DNA of 64,000 nucleotides from Saccharofermentans sp. (GCA_024403695.1 JAKSRI010000003.1:62001-126000), one strand, 5' to 3'; shown: positions 43,759-53,716, counted from the first letter of the stretch. Notes: generated by a model not told the origin, from the letters alone. Translations and numbers: made by a program.

Positions 43759-45966
43759 CTAATAACCTCGTTCGTTAACCATTGTATTTACGCGATTCTC
43801 AACAATAGCAATCACGTCATCTAGACTTTTTTGTCCAGAATAATATGCCTGTATTTCCTCATTGATAAATGTCATTAAGTATACATCTGTTGCAGCTGGT
43901 GTTGTTGCACTTAACAAATAAGACTCATATACAGGAATAATGCTATAGTCATAAACAGAAATACCATTAGTTAACATACTCTTATTAGCATTATCAACTT
44001 TGCCTTCAGCAGTATCGCGCCAAGCAAGGAAATTTATAGGATTAAGGGTATTTTTACATTGTACATCGTACGATAGCATATATTTTATAAAGGTCCACGA
44101 GGCTTCATAAGATGCTGTACATGTTGTTATTGCGACGGAGTTATATATGTGTGCAACAGGGCCACTTTCATTTATAGAAGGCATTCCATAAAGAGAGTAA
44201 TTATCGTAAACTTCTCTTCCAATCATTTCACTCTGAAAGTTTGAAAATTCCATGTATTCAGCTACAGGGTGATATTCTTCCCCTAAGTCAGAAAAGGCCT
44301 CTGGTAAAGTGCTGGAGAATTCCGCAATTGCTCTGAACTCATCATTATTTAGATGCAGTAATCCATCTGAATCATGAAACTCGTAGTAATTGTTATTCAT
44401 AGCAGTATATAGGTAGGACGATGAGGTACTCTGCTGTTGGAGTGGATCAAAACCATCCCACATTTCACTTACATGATTCTCATATTCATCAAAAGAAAAA
44501 CCATTTCCTGTTGTATTCACATATTTGTTATCGACATATATACCTTCGACATTAGCTGACAAAGGAATCTGATAAAGAGCATCGTCTATAGTAAAGGCTT
44601 CAAAAATATTATTAAAATACTCTTCTCGATTTAAACCATTACTACCATCAATAAGAGGTACAGTATTTATAAGAAATTCATCGTAATTAAGCAACGGATA
44701 TGAGCCATAATCTATTAGGATATCCGGTCCATAACCATTAATAATGTCTTGCTTAAGTAAATCTAGCGCCTGTAATCGCCCATCATAATAATTGTCATTA
44801 AATGAACTAACATTATTAGGTGAATAGCTCATATCTATCTTTATAAAATATTCTTCATTGCTGTTATTATAGTCACGAACTGCCTGCGAACACATTGGAT
44901 TCAGTCCATCCATTGAAGCCACCGTCAATATTTGTTTTCCAATATGTGGGTTAACTGATGCCTTGCTAATCTCAATTAATACTACATCTCTTAACTCATC
45001 TATCGAGGTTGCATGGGTTTTTCTAAGTATAAATTTTTCTCCATCACCATATACGAAATCATTTCCAACAACATCAAAGCAACTTGCATCACAATTATTT
45101 AAATCCAATAAGTCTTCTTCTTTTAATGAATTTAAATTGAATCTAGTTATTATCAAAGTGTCAGAATCCGCAATATAGGCACAACCATCGTCCAAGATAT
45201 TTGAATTTCTATATTTTTCTAATATCTCTTCATTTATATTAAGTTTCTCTTCTGTTCCCGTCTCAGAATTAATCCTGACTGCTCCATTATAGGTAAAACA
45301 TACTATATTGTTATTCTCATCCAAGGACCATGAATTTATCTGCTCATTAGTAGCAAAATTTTTTATCCATGTTCCTTCAGATGTCATCACAATGAAACCA
45401 TATTCAGTCATATAATCCGTATAGAATGAGTATTCTACAAAGAATTTATCATCCTTTGTCATGACCTTTTCCACTTTACCATCATGCACATTAGTTCTAA
45501 TTGAACTTATATCTATATCTATTGGGTTAACAAACTCTCCCTTTTCTAAATCAACTTCGTAAATGGTATTTGTTGTATTATCACCAATATCAACCCTGTA
45601 GATAACATATAATTTTTCATTATATAAAAAACAATTTTCAACAAAACTGTTTTGATCTAGTGTTATATCAGTATGTTCCATACTGTCGCCTTCATAGACT
45701 TCAATAGTTCGAACCTCATTCTCAGAACATAACACTTTATACTTTGAACAACATCCTACAAATGATTTTCCACCCTGATTTTCGTGATTCCAATACTCTG
45801 TAACCACAGATGAATACCAAGGAGTACCTTCCTCAACGCAAATTGCATCTTTGGGATTTAAGTATGGATTAATGTCAGATGTATTATCAGTGCCTGATAT
45901 AGATGTACACCCAACAGAATAAAAAACGATACAGAATATAATAATCAGCGAAAGGCACTTCTTCAT
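43759..45966 (-). CDS. Large lipoprotein with solute-binding-protein-like C-terminal half
   Basis: 735 residues. A lysine-led signal peptide ends in SVGC (Cys20), a plausible lipobox. Residues about 40-350 are beta-rich with repeated short blocks, suggestive of a propeller-like sensor domain. The C-terminal ~370 residues have the layout of a family 1 extracellular solute-binding protein (ILTVASMDGLNPMCSQAVRDYN, GPDILIDYGSYP, YQIPLSANVEGIYVDNKYV, WTFIKYMLS), i.e. sugar-binding type. No permease or ATPase gene flanks it. Codon use is more AT-rich than the neighbours, so horizontal origin or low expression is possible. GGGAGA is 9 bases upstream. Ligand unknown; a binding receptor or substrate-sensing role is inferred. 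Confidence 0.72.
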   Translation of the reverse strand: MKKCLSLIIIFCIVFYSVGCTSISGTDNTSDINPYLNPKDAICVEEGTPWYSSVVTEYWNHENQGGKSFVGCCSKYKVLCSENEVRTIEVYEGDSMEHTDITLDQNSFVENCFLYNEKLYVIYRVDIGDNTTNTIYEVDLEKGEFVNPIDIDISSIRTNVHDGKVEKVMTKDDKFFVEYSFYTDYMTEYGFIVMTSEGTWIKNFATNEQINSWSLDENNNIVCFTYNGAVRINSETGTEEKLNINEEILEKYRNSNILDDGCAYIADSDTLIITRFNLNSLKEEDLLDLNNCDASCFDVVGNDFVYGDGEKFILRKTHATSIDELRDVVLIEISKASVNPHIGKQILTVASMDGLNPMCSQAVRDYNNSNEEYFIKIDMSYSPNNVSSFNDNYYDGRLQALDLLKQDIINGYGPDILIDYGSYPLLNYDEFLINTVPLIDGSNGLNREEYFNNIFEAFTIDDALYQIPLSANVEGIYVDNKYVNTTGNGFSFDEYENHVSEMWDGFDPLQQQSTSSSYLYTAMNNNYYEFHDSDGLLHLNNDEFRAIAEFSSTLPEAFSDLGEEYHPVAEYMEFSNFQSEMIGREVYDNYSLYGMPSINESGPVAHIYNSVAITTCTASYEASWTFIKYMLSYDVQCKNTLNPINFLAWRDTAEGKVDNANKSMLTNGISVYDYSIIPVYESYLLSATTPAATDVYLMTFINEEIQAYYSGQKSLDDVIAIVENRVNTMVNERGY

Positions 45967-46011
45967 TTATTTATATCTCCCAACAGATTGATGCCTGACT
46001 ATATTATACAT

Positions 46012-46042
46012 AAAAAAAGACCTGATTCTTATGAATCAGGCC
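46012..46042 (-). terminator. Rho-independent terminator of the tRNA-Gly unit
   Basis: On the minus strand GGCCTGATTC and GAATCAGGTC pair around a 4-base loop and are followed by TTTTTTTAT, 7 bases after the tRNA 3' end. Confidence 0.92.
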
Positions 46043-46049
46043 TTATTAG

Positions 46050-46124
46050 TGGAGCGGGATACGAGACTTGAACTCGCGACTTTCACCTTGGCAAGGTGAC
46101 ACTCTACCACTGAGTTAATCCCGC
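46050..46124 (-). tRNA. tRNA-Gly (GCC)
   Basis: 75 bases including an encoded CCA. The acceptor arm GCGGGAT/ATCCCGC closes perfectly. The D loop ends GTGGTAGAG, the anticodon loop is TTGCCAA (anticodon GCC, reading GGC/GGT), and the T arm has GTTCAAGTC. Single gene with its own promoter and terminator. Confidence 0.97.
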
Positions 46125-46145
46125 GTTTCTTCAAACGACTTACTT

Positions 46146-46174
46146 ATTATAAGAGCCGTTCAAGAAATTGTCAA
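46146..46174 (-). promoter_or_regulatory. Consensus SigA promoter of tRNA-Gly
   Basis: On the minus strand a perfect -35 TTGACA (46169-46174), 17-base spacer and perfect -10 TATAAT (46146-46151). The -10 is 22 bases before the tRNA 5' end. It lies in the 59-base gap after hslO. Confidence 0.9.
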
Positions 46175-46183
46175 CATCTATTT

Positions 46184-47101
46184 TCAGATTTCTTCTAATA
46201 ATTTTTCAAGATCTTCTGGACTAAAATGATACTTGCTATTACAGAAGTGACATTCTGTAGTAATACCCTCTTTATCCTGAGCAAGACCCTTTACTTCTGT
46301 GCGCCCAAGAGCTGCGATTCCTCTACTCATTCTCTCCTTGGAACAGTTGCACTTATAAGCAACCGGATATCCAGACATAAATGTAATCTCTGGATCACCA
46401 ATAAACATATCGAGCATCTTAGCTGGAGAGAGGCCTTCCTCCATAAGGAATGTTACCTCAGGGAATCCACCGTTAACACGCTTCTCGATATATTCGATAT
46501 CTTCCTCTGTATGGCCAGGCATAAGCTGAACCATGAATCCACCAGCGTGCTCTACATGACCATCCTTAAGTAGAACGCCCAATGCTACTACAGAAGGTGT
46601 TTGCTCGGATGCTGCAAGATAATATGTGAAGTCCTCCGCAATCTCACCAGATACGAGCTCTACAGTGCCAACAAATGGATCTCTAAGTCCAATATCACGA
46701 ATAACTGTAAGACTTCCCTTTCCTACAGCCTCAGATACGTTTATTTTGCCTGGATAGTAATAAGTAGTAGGAACATCATTCTCTACAGGATATGCGCGCA
46801 CATTACCGTGACTGTCGCACACACAGGTCATACCATGAATTGGTCCGTCACACTTGATTGTTGTTGTCTGAGTATCATCCTCATTTTTCATATTCTCAGC
46901 AATAAGAAGAGAACCCGTAATAAAACGTCCCAAAGCTGCAGTTGCTGCCGCTGTTGTGTTGTGTATTTCGAACATTCTCTGCACTGCCTTAGTGGAGCGA
47001 ATAGCTGTAGCCTTTACGTGGCCCTTAAGTGCGATTGCCTTTACAATGTGATCCTCTTTGTCGTCAAGAGGCATGCCTGGTGCGTAATATAAATCTTCCA
47101 T
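46184..47101 (-). CDS. hslO: Redox-regulated chaperone Hsp33
   Basis: Holdase activated by oxidation. 305 residues. The regulatory zinc centre is intact: CxC in YKCNCSK and CxxC in TECHFCNSK near the C-terminus. The domain before this has the long helical linker region typical of Hsp33. Last gene of the cdaR-ftsEX operon, 2 bases after the methyltransferase gene. Confidence 0.96.
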   Translation of the reverse strand: MEDLYYAPGMPLDDKEDHIVKAIALKGHVKATAIRSTKAVQRMFEIHNTTAAATAALGRFITGSLLIAENMKNEDDTQTTTIKCDGPIHGMTCVCDSHGNVRAYPVENDVPTTYYYPGKINVSEAVGKGSLTVIRDIGLRDPFVGTVELVSGEIAEDFTYYLAASEQTPSVVALGVLLKDGHVEHAGGFMVQLMPGHTEEDIEYIEKRVNGGFPEVTFLMEEGLSPAKMLDMFIGDPEITFMSGYPVAYKCNCSKERMSRGIAALGRTEVKGLAQDKEGITTECHFCNSKYHFSPEDLEKLLEEI

Positions 47102-47103
47102 AA

Positions 47104-47871
47104 TTACTTCTTTCTAAATACAAAAAACATTCTCTCGTCGTCTGGAGTTGGTGCCTCATAACTAAGCTCACCGAGGACCGCCACCATTTCCATGCCATAC
47201 TTCTCGCCAAGGTGGGAGAAAAGCACCTGAGGGTAGTATCTCTCAACTATTTCGCCATCGACACGACCATAAGTCTCACCGCCGTCCTCGGAGTAAAACA
47301 AAGTCATAGCCGAAGTACTTAGTCCCTGCTCAGCATCATAATCGTTATCCCAAAGGAGAGTAAAATCTTCATAATCCTGGTAAAAAACGTTACTGCCAAG
47401 GGTCTGCTCGAAATGCTTCCGGGTGCCTGCGTCAAAAATAAACACGCCACCTGGTGCCATATAGTTTGCAAATGACTTAAATATCTTGGCTATATCGTCG
47501 GCCTCAAGTATATGATTCACTGTATCAAGTGTTGAGATAAAAACATCTGCTGCACCAAAAAGCTCATAGTCTGTAATATCCTGATTCAGCCACAGAGCCT
47601 TGCTAGAACGCTCTCTAGCGGCGTCAAGCATACAATCACTTCTATCTATACCGATAGTCTCGTAGCCGTACTTCTCGGCCAATTCTGCAGTGATGATTCC
47701 ACTACCACAGCCTAGGTCTACAAGAATCTTAGTGTGATTCTCGCCCTCGCCTTCTGACTTACAGTATTTCTTAGCAAGCGCATCTATATACTCTGCCCAG
47801 GCCTCAGGGTCCATACCCTCCTGAAGACAGTCATAGTAATCTGCCAGGATGTTATAAAAATCTTCTTCCAT
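47104..47871 (-). CDS. Class I SAM-dependent methyltransferase
   Basis: 255 residues. SAM motif ILVDLGCGSGIITAEL, acidic loop IGIDRSD and the fourth-strand segment DVFISTLDTVNHI fit the Methyltransf_25/11 group of small-molecule methyltransferases. Substrate unknown. Starts at TAATG after the M23 gene and ends 2 bases before hslO, so it is one of the co-transcribed operon genes. Confidence 0.85.
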   Translation of the reverse strand: MEEDFYNILADYYDCLQEGMDPEAWAEYIDALAKKYCKSEGEGENHTKILVDLGCGSGIITAELAEKYGYETIGIDRSDCMLDAARERSSKALWLNQDITDYELFGAADVFISTLDTVNHILEADDIAKIFKSFANYMAPGGVFIFDAGTRKHFEQTLGSNVFYQDYEDFTLLWDNDYDAEQGLSTSAMTLFYSEDGGETYGRVDGEIVERYYPQVLFSHLGEKYGMEMVAVLGELSYEAPTPDDERMFFVFRKK

Positions 47872-49238
47872 TACTTAAGATATCCTAATGGGTCTGTGTT
47901 AGAACCCCAAATTCTTACTTCGAAGTGAAGGTGTGCAGCTGTTGAAGTACCTGTACTACCAACTACACCGATTGCCTGACCAGCAGATACAGTCTGACCT
48001 GTTGATACAGAGATACTTCTAGCATGCGCATATAAAGTAGATACACCATTACCATGATCGATGATGCAGTAGTTACCATATCCGCTTCCACCTGTATCCT
48101 GACCTGGAACAGGAGTCTCTACATAAATTACTGTACCGCCTGCTGCAGCCATAATTGTATCGCCATACCAGGCACCAATATCAATACCAGAATGGAACTT
48201 TGTTGTTCCGTAAACTGGATGTGTTCTATATCCATAATAAGATGTAATTGTATGATTCCATGTTGGCCAGCTCAAAGAACCATTAGAGGATGCTGGTGGA
48301 GCTGTTGTAGGAACTGGTGTAGCTGTTGGCTTTGCAGTAGTAGGAGCTGGATCTGAACCGCCATTAGATGGCTGAGGTGTTGTAGCCTCAGGTGTCTTTG
48401 TTGTAGTTGTTGGAGGCACCTGTGTACGCTGTCTCTGAAGATCCTCAATCTGCTTATCAAGTGACTGAGAGTAACGCTCGAGATCATCTTCTCTCTGCTC
48501 CCAGTAAGCGATATCAGTTGAAATATCTTCCAATGCAGCTTCTGTAACGCCGATTCGCGACTCAAGCTCTTCTAACTGAGCAAGCTTCTCTTCAGCGATA
48601 TGCTCCATATCTTCAGCTTCTCTTAGTGCAAGATTTGCCTGTAATTCAGCATCATCTCTAGCTGTCTTTAGCTCCTGAATTGCCTGATTATCAGACTCTG
48701 TAATAAGAGAAATCATCTCAAGGTTAGTAAAGAAACCTGCGATGCTATCTGACTCGAGAAGAATCTCGAGATATGACTTGTCCTGATACTCGAACATAAT
48801 AGATACACGCTGCTTGAAACGCTCCTGAGTATCTGCCAATGTATCCTGGGCAGTAACATATGTATCAAGAGCTACTGTCTTAGCATCAAGTGCAGCAGCA
48901 TACTGAGCTGAAATAATCTCATACTGCTCTCTCTGAGCCTCTGACAAACCATTAAGCTCAGCAAGCTCACCTGAAAGATTATCTTTCTCAGACAAAAGCG
49001 CATTTACTTTCTCATGAGCAGCCTGTGCATCTCTGTTAGCCTGATCACGCTCATTACGACGCTGCTGAATATCCTCTTCGTTATCTCGATTAATTGGCTC
49101 TAACAAATAGTTGTAATCAACAGTAGCGACTGTCTTACGGCTTAACATAACACCTGTCGCTCCTATAGCAAGCACGATTAAAAGCAGTGCAAACGCTGCT
49201 CTTGTTAATGCTTTGTTGTCTACTTCTGATTTCTTCAT
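47871..49238 (-). CDS. M23 (LytM) peptidoglycan hydrolase with coiled coil, FtsEX-associated
   Basis: 455 residues. One N-terminal membrane segment (about 12-30), then a long coiled coil (about 50-270) resembling the EnvC N-terminus, a Pro/Thr linker (about 272-320), and a LytM domain at about 325-455. Metal ligands are intact: H-x-x-x-D in FHSGIDIGAW and H-x-H in AAHLHFEV. It is therefore predicted active, unlike E. coli EnvC. Directly downstream of ftsX by 3 bases, so FtsEX probably controls it, as with CwlO in Bacillus and PcsB in streptococci (inference). Confidence 0.9.
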   Translation of the reverse strand: MKKSEVDNKALTRAAFALLLIVLAIGATGVMLSRKTVATVDYNYLLEPINRDNEEDIQQRRNERDQANRDAQAAHEKVNALLSEKDNLSGELAELNGLSEAQREQYEIISAQYAAALDAKTVALDTYVTAQDTLADTQERFKQRVSIMFEYQDKSYLEILLESDSIAGFFTNLEMISLITESDNQAIQELKTARDDAELQANLALREAEDMEHIAEEKLAQLEELESRIGVTEAALEDISTDIAYWEQREDDLERYSQSLDKQIEDLQRQRTQVPPTTTTKTPEATTPQPSNGGSDPAPTTAKPTATPVPTTAPPASSNGSLSWPTWNHTITSYYGYRTHPVYGTTKFHSGIDIGAWYGDTIMAAAGGTVIYVETPVPGQDTGGSGYGNYCIIDHGNGVSTLYAHARSISVSTGQTVSAGQAIGVVGSTGTSTAAHLHFEVRIWGSNTDPLGYLK

Positions 49239-49242
49239 ACCC

Positions 49243-50139
49243 TTAAACCTTTACATACTTTCTTACGGATATTCCACTACCGATAGCACCAATAAGTACG
49301 CCAATAAGTGCTGAAATGAGGAGTACCCACCACATAATGTTCTTGGCAGGAAGAAGCGCATAGAAACTGGACAAATCTACACCTGCCATAACTTTATAAA
49401 AGAGTGCTCTATAGCTTATAACTGTAATTATCCAGGCAAGCACAGCACTGATCAAACCTACAACACCGCCCTCAACAATATAAGGCATTCGAATATAGGA
49501 ATTAGTAGCACCTACGAACTTCATAATCTCAATTTCAGAAGCTCGAGAGTAAACTGAAATTCTAACCATGTTAGAAATAATAAACAACGCGATAATAAAC
49601 AATACGATAAAGGACAATACCGTAGCTACATTTACAGCTCTTCTCGCCTTTACAAGGAATGTCATTACACTATTCTCTGTTGATACCTTAGCAACACCTG
49701 GTAATGTCTCAAGCTTCATTACAACTTCGTCAGCAAGTGCTGGGTCAGAAATCTGAATTGAGAAAGTATAAGGAATTACTTCGTTATAGTCGATGTCATC
49801 AAGCACAGAACCACTATTACCGAGGTTTGCCTTAAATGTACTAAAGTTCTGCTCAGGAGAAATCAAATAGTGCTCAATTATTCTGGTGTCCTCAGAAATA
49901 ATCTGCTCTGTCTGGGCACGCTCATCCTCAGAAGCATTTATCTTCATGTACACTTCAATAGGTGGCTGCTGTCCAAGCTTTCTCATGATACTTCTAGCAT
50001 TTGCTGAGAAAATAAAGAATGTACTCATGATAATAAGCATGAGAAGAATTGTTGTAATTGAAGCAATAGTAACAAGAGGATGTCTGACGATGCCTCTGAA
50101 TCCCTCTTTTACAGAATTGAAAAAGGTTCTTACACTCAT
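49243..50139 (-). CDS. ftsX: Cell-division ABC permease FtsX
   Basis: 298 residues with four membrane segments: about 22-44, 173-195, 222-245 and 270-290. The large first extracytoplasmic loop carries the expected FtsX domain, with IEVYMKINASEDE and EQNFSTFKANLG. The last loop FYKVMAGVDLSSFYALLP is typical. Overlaps ftsE by 4 bases (ATGA). Confidence 0.95.
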   Translation of the reverse strand: MSVRTFFNSVKEGFRGIVRHPLVTIASITTILLMLIIMSTFFIFSANARSIMRKLGQQPPIEVYMKINASEDERAQTEQIISEDTRIIEHYLISPEQNFSTFKANLGNSGSVLDDIDYNEVIPYTFSIQISDPALADEVVMKLETLPGVAKVSTENSVMTFLVKARRAVNVATVLSFIVLFIIALFIISNMVRISVYSRASEIEIMKFVGATNSYIRMPYIVEGGVVGLISAVLAWIITVISYRALFYKVMAGVDLSSFYALLPAKNIMWWVLLISALIGVLIGAIGSGISVRKYVKV

Positions 50140-51320
50140 TCGTCGTCCTCCTGGATATCGAGGTCAATATCGCTCTCTTCAAGACTGATTTCCTCAATCC
50201 AATTATCCTCTGTGATTTCTTCAGACTTCTCTTCGGCCACTACATCAGCTGCAGCAGTCTCCTCCTGAGACTCCTGCTCATCACGAGTCTCCTCTTCAGT
50301 AATCTCTGAAGTAGTTTCCTCAGTAACGTCTTCAGCTGTCTCGTCCTCTTCAGGCTCATCTGTTAATTCGATAATTGAGTCAATAGACTCCTCTTCTAGA
50401 ATCTCTTCAACAGATGTCTCCTCCACTGGTGCTGGTGTAGCTGAAACTACTGGAGCAGGTGCTACAGGACTATCACCAAAGAAGAAATCTGAGAGTGGAG
50501 TCTCCTTAGCAGCGTACTCCTCATCGTCAAAGGAATCTGCATAATCGCTATCATGACTAAAGTTAGGATCATCGCCAAATGCGAATCCAACATCACTAGT
50601 ATTCTCAATAGGCTTAGGTGCTTCAGTAACTTCTTCGTTGTACATACTATCGCGCTTATCTCTTACAATAAGACCGTCCTCAATCTGGATTACTCTCTTC
50701 TTCATACGGTCTACAAGATTACTATCGTGTGTGCATACAACTACAGTTGTTCCGCCGCGATTAATCTCCTGCAAGATAGCCATAATATTCTCAGAAGTCT
50801 CTGGATCAAGGTTACCTGTAGGCTCGTCTGCAACCATAAGCTTAGGGTTATTTACCATAGCTCTGGCAATAGCAATTCTCTGCTGCTCACCACCGGATAA
50901 CTCCTTTGGATAAGCATCAGCCTTATCTTTAAGTCCTACGAGGTTAAGCATGAACTGAACAATCTGGTTAAGATTCTTCTTAGGGATACCTACAATCTCA
51001 CCAGCAAAAGCAATATTCTCAGATACAGTCTTACTTTCAATAAGTCTGAAATCCTGGTAAACCATGCCAATATGACGACGCAATACAGGAACAAGTGCAC
51101 GTGGCATGTCCGAAATGCAGAAGTCATCAATATAAACTTCACCTTCATCAGGAGTCTCTTCACAAGTGATACACTTCATCAAAGTAGACTTTCCTGAACC
51201 TGACTTACCAATAATAAAGACAAACTCGCCGTCTTCAATATCAAAGCTAATACCATTAAGGGCATCTACGCTTCCTGATTTTGCCTGGTAAGTCTTATGT
51301 ACGTCTGCGAAACTAATCAT
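50136..51320 (-). CDS. ftsE: Cell-division ABC ATPase FtsE with acidic C-terminal extension
   Basis: 394 residues; FtsE is normally about 225-230. The ATPase (1-~225) is complete: Walker A GKSGSGKSTLMK, Q-loop YQDFRL, signature LSGGEQQRIAIARAM, Walker B LMVADEPTGNLD. Residues 228-394 form a Glu/Asp/Thr-rich tail (VEEILEEES, DEPEEDETAEDVTEE) with a Pro/Ala-rich spacer, probably disordered. Start in ATGA overlap with cdaR. Functionally pairs with FtsX to activate wall hydrolysis. The extension is discussed in findings. Confidence 0.95.
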   Translation of the reverse strand: MISFADVHKTYQAKSGSVDALNGISFDIEDGEFVFIIGKSGSGKSTLMKCITCEETPDEGEVYIDDFCISDMPRALVPVLRRHIGMVYQDFRLIESKTVSENIAFAGEIVGIPKKNLNQIVQFMLNLVGLKDKADAYPKELSGGEQQRIAIARAMVNNPKLMVADEPTGNLDPETSENIMAILQEINRGGTTVVVCTHDSNLVDRMKKRVIQIEDGLIVRDKRDSMYNEEVTEAPKPIENTSDVGFAFGDDPNFSHDSDYADSFDDEEYAAKETPLSDFFFGDSPVAPAPVVSATPAPVEETSVEEILEEESIDSIIELTDEPEEDETAEDVTEETTSEITEEETRDEQESQEETAAADVVAEEKSEEITEDNWIEEISLEESDIDLDIQEDDE

Positions 51321-52423
51321 CTAATCATGTTATCCTTACTTGTCTCAAGATACTTGAGATAAATACGAACCATAGATGCCATCTTAAAGAGAACTGCATC
51401 ATCAAAGGATCTTAAATCCAATCCTGTGTTCTTCTTTACCTTATCAAGTCTATACACAAGAGTATTTCTGTGTACGTAAAGCTCACGAGATGTCTCAGAA
51501 CCATTGAGGTTATTAGCAAAGAAGCTATCAATTGTTGTGAGTGTATCCTCGTCAAGTGTCTTATAAGCTTCATTAGGGAATACTTCATCAATAAACATCT
51601 GACAAAGTGTTGCTGGAAGCTGATAGATAAGACGACCAAGACCGAGCTTGTCGTATCTACTAATATAAATATTCTTCTCAAAAATCTTACCAACTCTTAA
51701 AGCAAGCATTGCATCTCTATATGACTTTGCAATATGCTGGAACATATTAACAAAGGAACCAACACCGATAAATGCTGTGTGTCCCTCGTTATTAAGGCAG
51801 TCAAGAATAGACTGAGCGCTTGTCTCGATAAATGTATTACGATCATTCTCAGATTTGATTGCTTCCTCAGCATTAAGAACAACGATAGAAGTTGTCTCAT
51901 CCATAGCAAGAACTGTTACCTGATCTGCATCTGTATAAAAGTTCTGAAGAATCTCAAGTGTCTCTGCGCCATCTTCCTTAGCTGTTCTAATTACCATTAC
52001 AAGACGAGCTTCACTACAGTTAATTTTAAACTCTCTTGCCTTTATTGGAATCTCACCCTGAAGCTCATTCTCAAGAAGTACATTCTTTGTAAAGAGTTCC
52101 TTCTCTGCATCTGTTCCTCTCTCCTTAACTGCAGCCTTAATCCACTCTGCCATAAGCTCGAGATAGATTCTTGCCTGAGAGTCTACATCATCAATAGAAA
52201 TAATATATTTGAACTGCTCACCAATAGCGATTTTAAGATATGTCTTTTCAGATGTGCTGGAGAAAATATCGTCAGACATCATAACTGCACGTGCAGTAGA
52301 ATCCTTTGTTCCCTCAAGGTCAGAATTAGTGGATGCGATTATCAATCCAGTTGTATCCATAACTCCAACGTTCTGCTTAAGTATTGCCTTAGCCTGACGC
52401 ATACACTTCTTAATTTCTTCCAT
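51317..52423 (-). CDS. CdaR/PucR-family transcriptional regulator
   Basis: 368 residues. N-terminal sugar-diacid/GGDEF-like region resembling CdaR/SdaR, and a C-terminal PucR-type helix-turn-helix (NLNGSETSRELYVHRNTLVYRLDKV, near 305-340). A CdaR-like gene directly before ftsEX is a recurring Clostridia arrangement as I recall. Its ligand is unknown. It is probably autoregulatory over the operon. Confidence 0.85.
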   Translation of the reverse strand: MEEIKKCMRQAKAILKQNVGVMDTTGLIIASTNSDLEGTKDSTARAVMMSDDIFSSTSEKTYLKIAIGEQFKYIISIDDVDSQARIYLELMAEWIKAAVKERGTDAEKELFTKNVLLENELQGEIPIKAREFKINCSEARLVMVIRTAKEDGAETLEILQNFYTDADQVTVLAMDETTSIVVLNAEEAIKSENDRNTFIETSAQSILDCLNNEGHTAFIGVGSFVNMFQHIAKSYRDAMLALRVGKIFEKNIYISRYDKLGLGRLIYQLPATLCQMFIDEVFPNEAYKTLDEDTLTTIDSFFANNLNGSETSRELYVHRNTLVYRLDKVKKNTGLDLRSFDDAVLFKMASMVRIYLKYLETSKDNMIR

Positions 52424-52462
52424 ATGGCACCCACTTTCTAGTAAACGTAAATATACACATAA

Positions 52463-52491
52463 ATTCTATCTTTTTATAACTTTTTAAACAA
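52463..52491 (-). promoter_or_regulatory. Putative promoter of the cdaR-ftsEX operon
   Basis: On the minus strand -35 TTGTTT (52486-52491), 17-base spacer, -10 TAGAAT (52463-52468), about 40 bases before the cdaR start. Confidence 0.5.
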
Positions 52492-52542
52492 GGCATTGCT
52501 CAGGCAATCTAGAAAATTGAAATATATCTGCAATAAAAGGCA

Positions 52543-52576
52543 TAAAAAAACCGGCCATGAAATTCACGACCGGTTG
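52543..52576 (-). terminator. Rho-independent terminator of the MsmX-type ATPase gene
   Basis: On the minus strand AACCGGTCGTGAA pairs with TTTCATGGCCGGTT (two G-T wobbles, 3-base loop), followed by TTTTTT. About 25 bases beyond the stop. Confidence 0.88.
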
Positions 52577-52600
52577 AATAATACTTTGTTAAACAATCAA

Positions 52601-53716
52601 TTAAGAAATGATGGACTGCTCTGTATCCTTGTCGAAGAGGTGGATACGGTTTGTATCGATAGCAAGATCAACAACCTGACCTACAGAAGACTGGGATGTT
52701 GTTGGGTCTACTCTACATGTGAGTGGGAGAGAACCGTTTACTGTTACATAGAGGTATGTCTCAGCACCGAGCATCTCAACGACGTCAACATCTGCAGCAA
52801 ATGCTGTCTCTGGGTGATCTGTAACGAATGTAGCCTCATCTGTGATAGCCTCTGGACGAACACCGAAGATAACTTCCTGACCGTCACGATCCATAACTTC
52901 CTCAACTGCATAACGCTCTGGGAGCTTAACTGTTACATTCTCGAATGTGATGTAAACATCAGAACCCTCAACGTTAACTGTAGCATTGATGAAGTTCATT
53001 GGAGGCATACCGATAAATCCAGCAACGAATGTGTTAACAGGGTTATCATAAAGCTCTGTTGGGGAATCAACCTGCTGGATGAAACCGTCCTTCATAACTA
53101 CGATTCTAGTACCCATTGTCATAGCCTCTGTCTGGTCATGAGTAACGTAGATAAATGTTGTCTTAAGTCTGTGGTGGAGCTTTGTGATCTCAACACGCAT
53201 CTGAACACGGAGCTTAGCATCGAGGTTGGAGAGTGGCTCGTCCATAAGGAATACCTTAGGATCACGAACGATAGCACGACCAAGAGCTACACGCTGACGC
53301 TGACCACCGGAAAGAGCCTTTGGCTTTCTCTCGAGAAGGTGCTCGATCTCAAGGATCTTAGCAGCCTCTGTAACACGACGGTTGATCTCAGCCTTATCCA
53401 TCTTTCTGAGCTTAAGAGCGAATGCCATGTTGTCACGTACTGTCATGTGTGGATAGAGAGCGTAGTTCTGGAATACCATCGCGATATCTCTGTCCTTAGG
53501 AAGAACGTCGTTGATAAGACGATCCTCGATATAAATCTCACCCTCGGAAATATCCTCGAGACCAGCGAGCATACGGAGTGTTGTGGACTTACCGCAACCG
53601 GAAGGTCCTACAAGGATAACGAACTCCTTATCTGCTACCTCAAGATTAAAATCAGAAACGGCTACAACACCGCCGTCATACTTCTTGTAAACATGCTGGA
53701 AAGATAAACTTGCCAT
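52601..53716 (-). CDS. Sugar ABC transporter ATPase (MalK/MsmX/UgpC type)
   Basis: 371 residues, the long ATPase form with a regulatory OB domain (about 240-371). Walker [13 protein letters not shown], signature [14 protein letters not shown], Walker [13 protein letters not shown]. Such stand-alone ATPases of Firmicutes serve several carbohydrate importers. No permease gene lies beside it, and the nearest binding-protein-like gene is at 43759. Strong codon bias and its own terminator suggest high expression. A -10-like TATAAT (53760-53765, minus) lies upstream but the best -35 is 25 bases away. Confidence 0.93.
   Translation of the reverse strand: MASLSFQHVYKKYDGGVVAVSDFNLEVADKEFVILVGPSGCGKSTTLRMLAGLEDISEGEIYIEDRLINDVLPKDRDIAMVFQNYALYPHMTVRDNMAFALKLRKMDKAEINRRVTEAAKILEIEHLLERKPKALSGGQRQRVALGRAIVRDPKVFLMDEPLSNLDAKLRVQMRVEITKLHHRLKTTFIYVTHDQTEAMTMGTRIVVMKDGFIQQVDSPTELYDNPVNTFVAGFIGMPPMNFINATVNVEGSDVYITFENVTVKLPERYAVEEVMDRDGQEVIFGVRPEAITDEATFVTDHPETAFAADVDVVEMLGAETYLYVTVNGSLPLTCRVDPTTSQSSVGQVVDLAIDTNRIHLFDKDTEQSIIS

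Noticed and set aside
52496..53707. 403-residue plus-strand frame opposite the MsmX-type ATPase
   Set aside because: Same reason: coding evidence lies on the minus strand; the frame has no Shine-Dalgarno.
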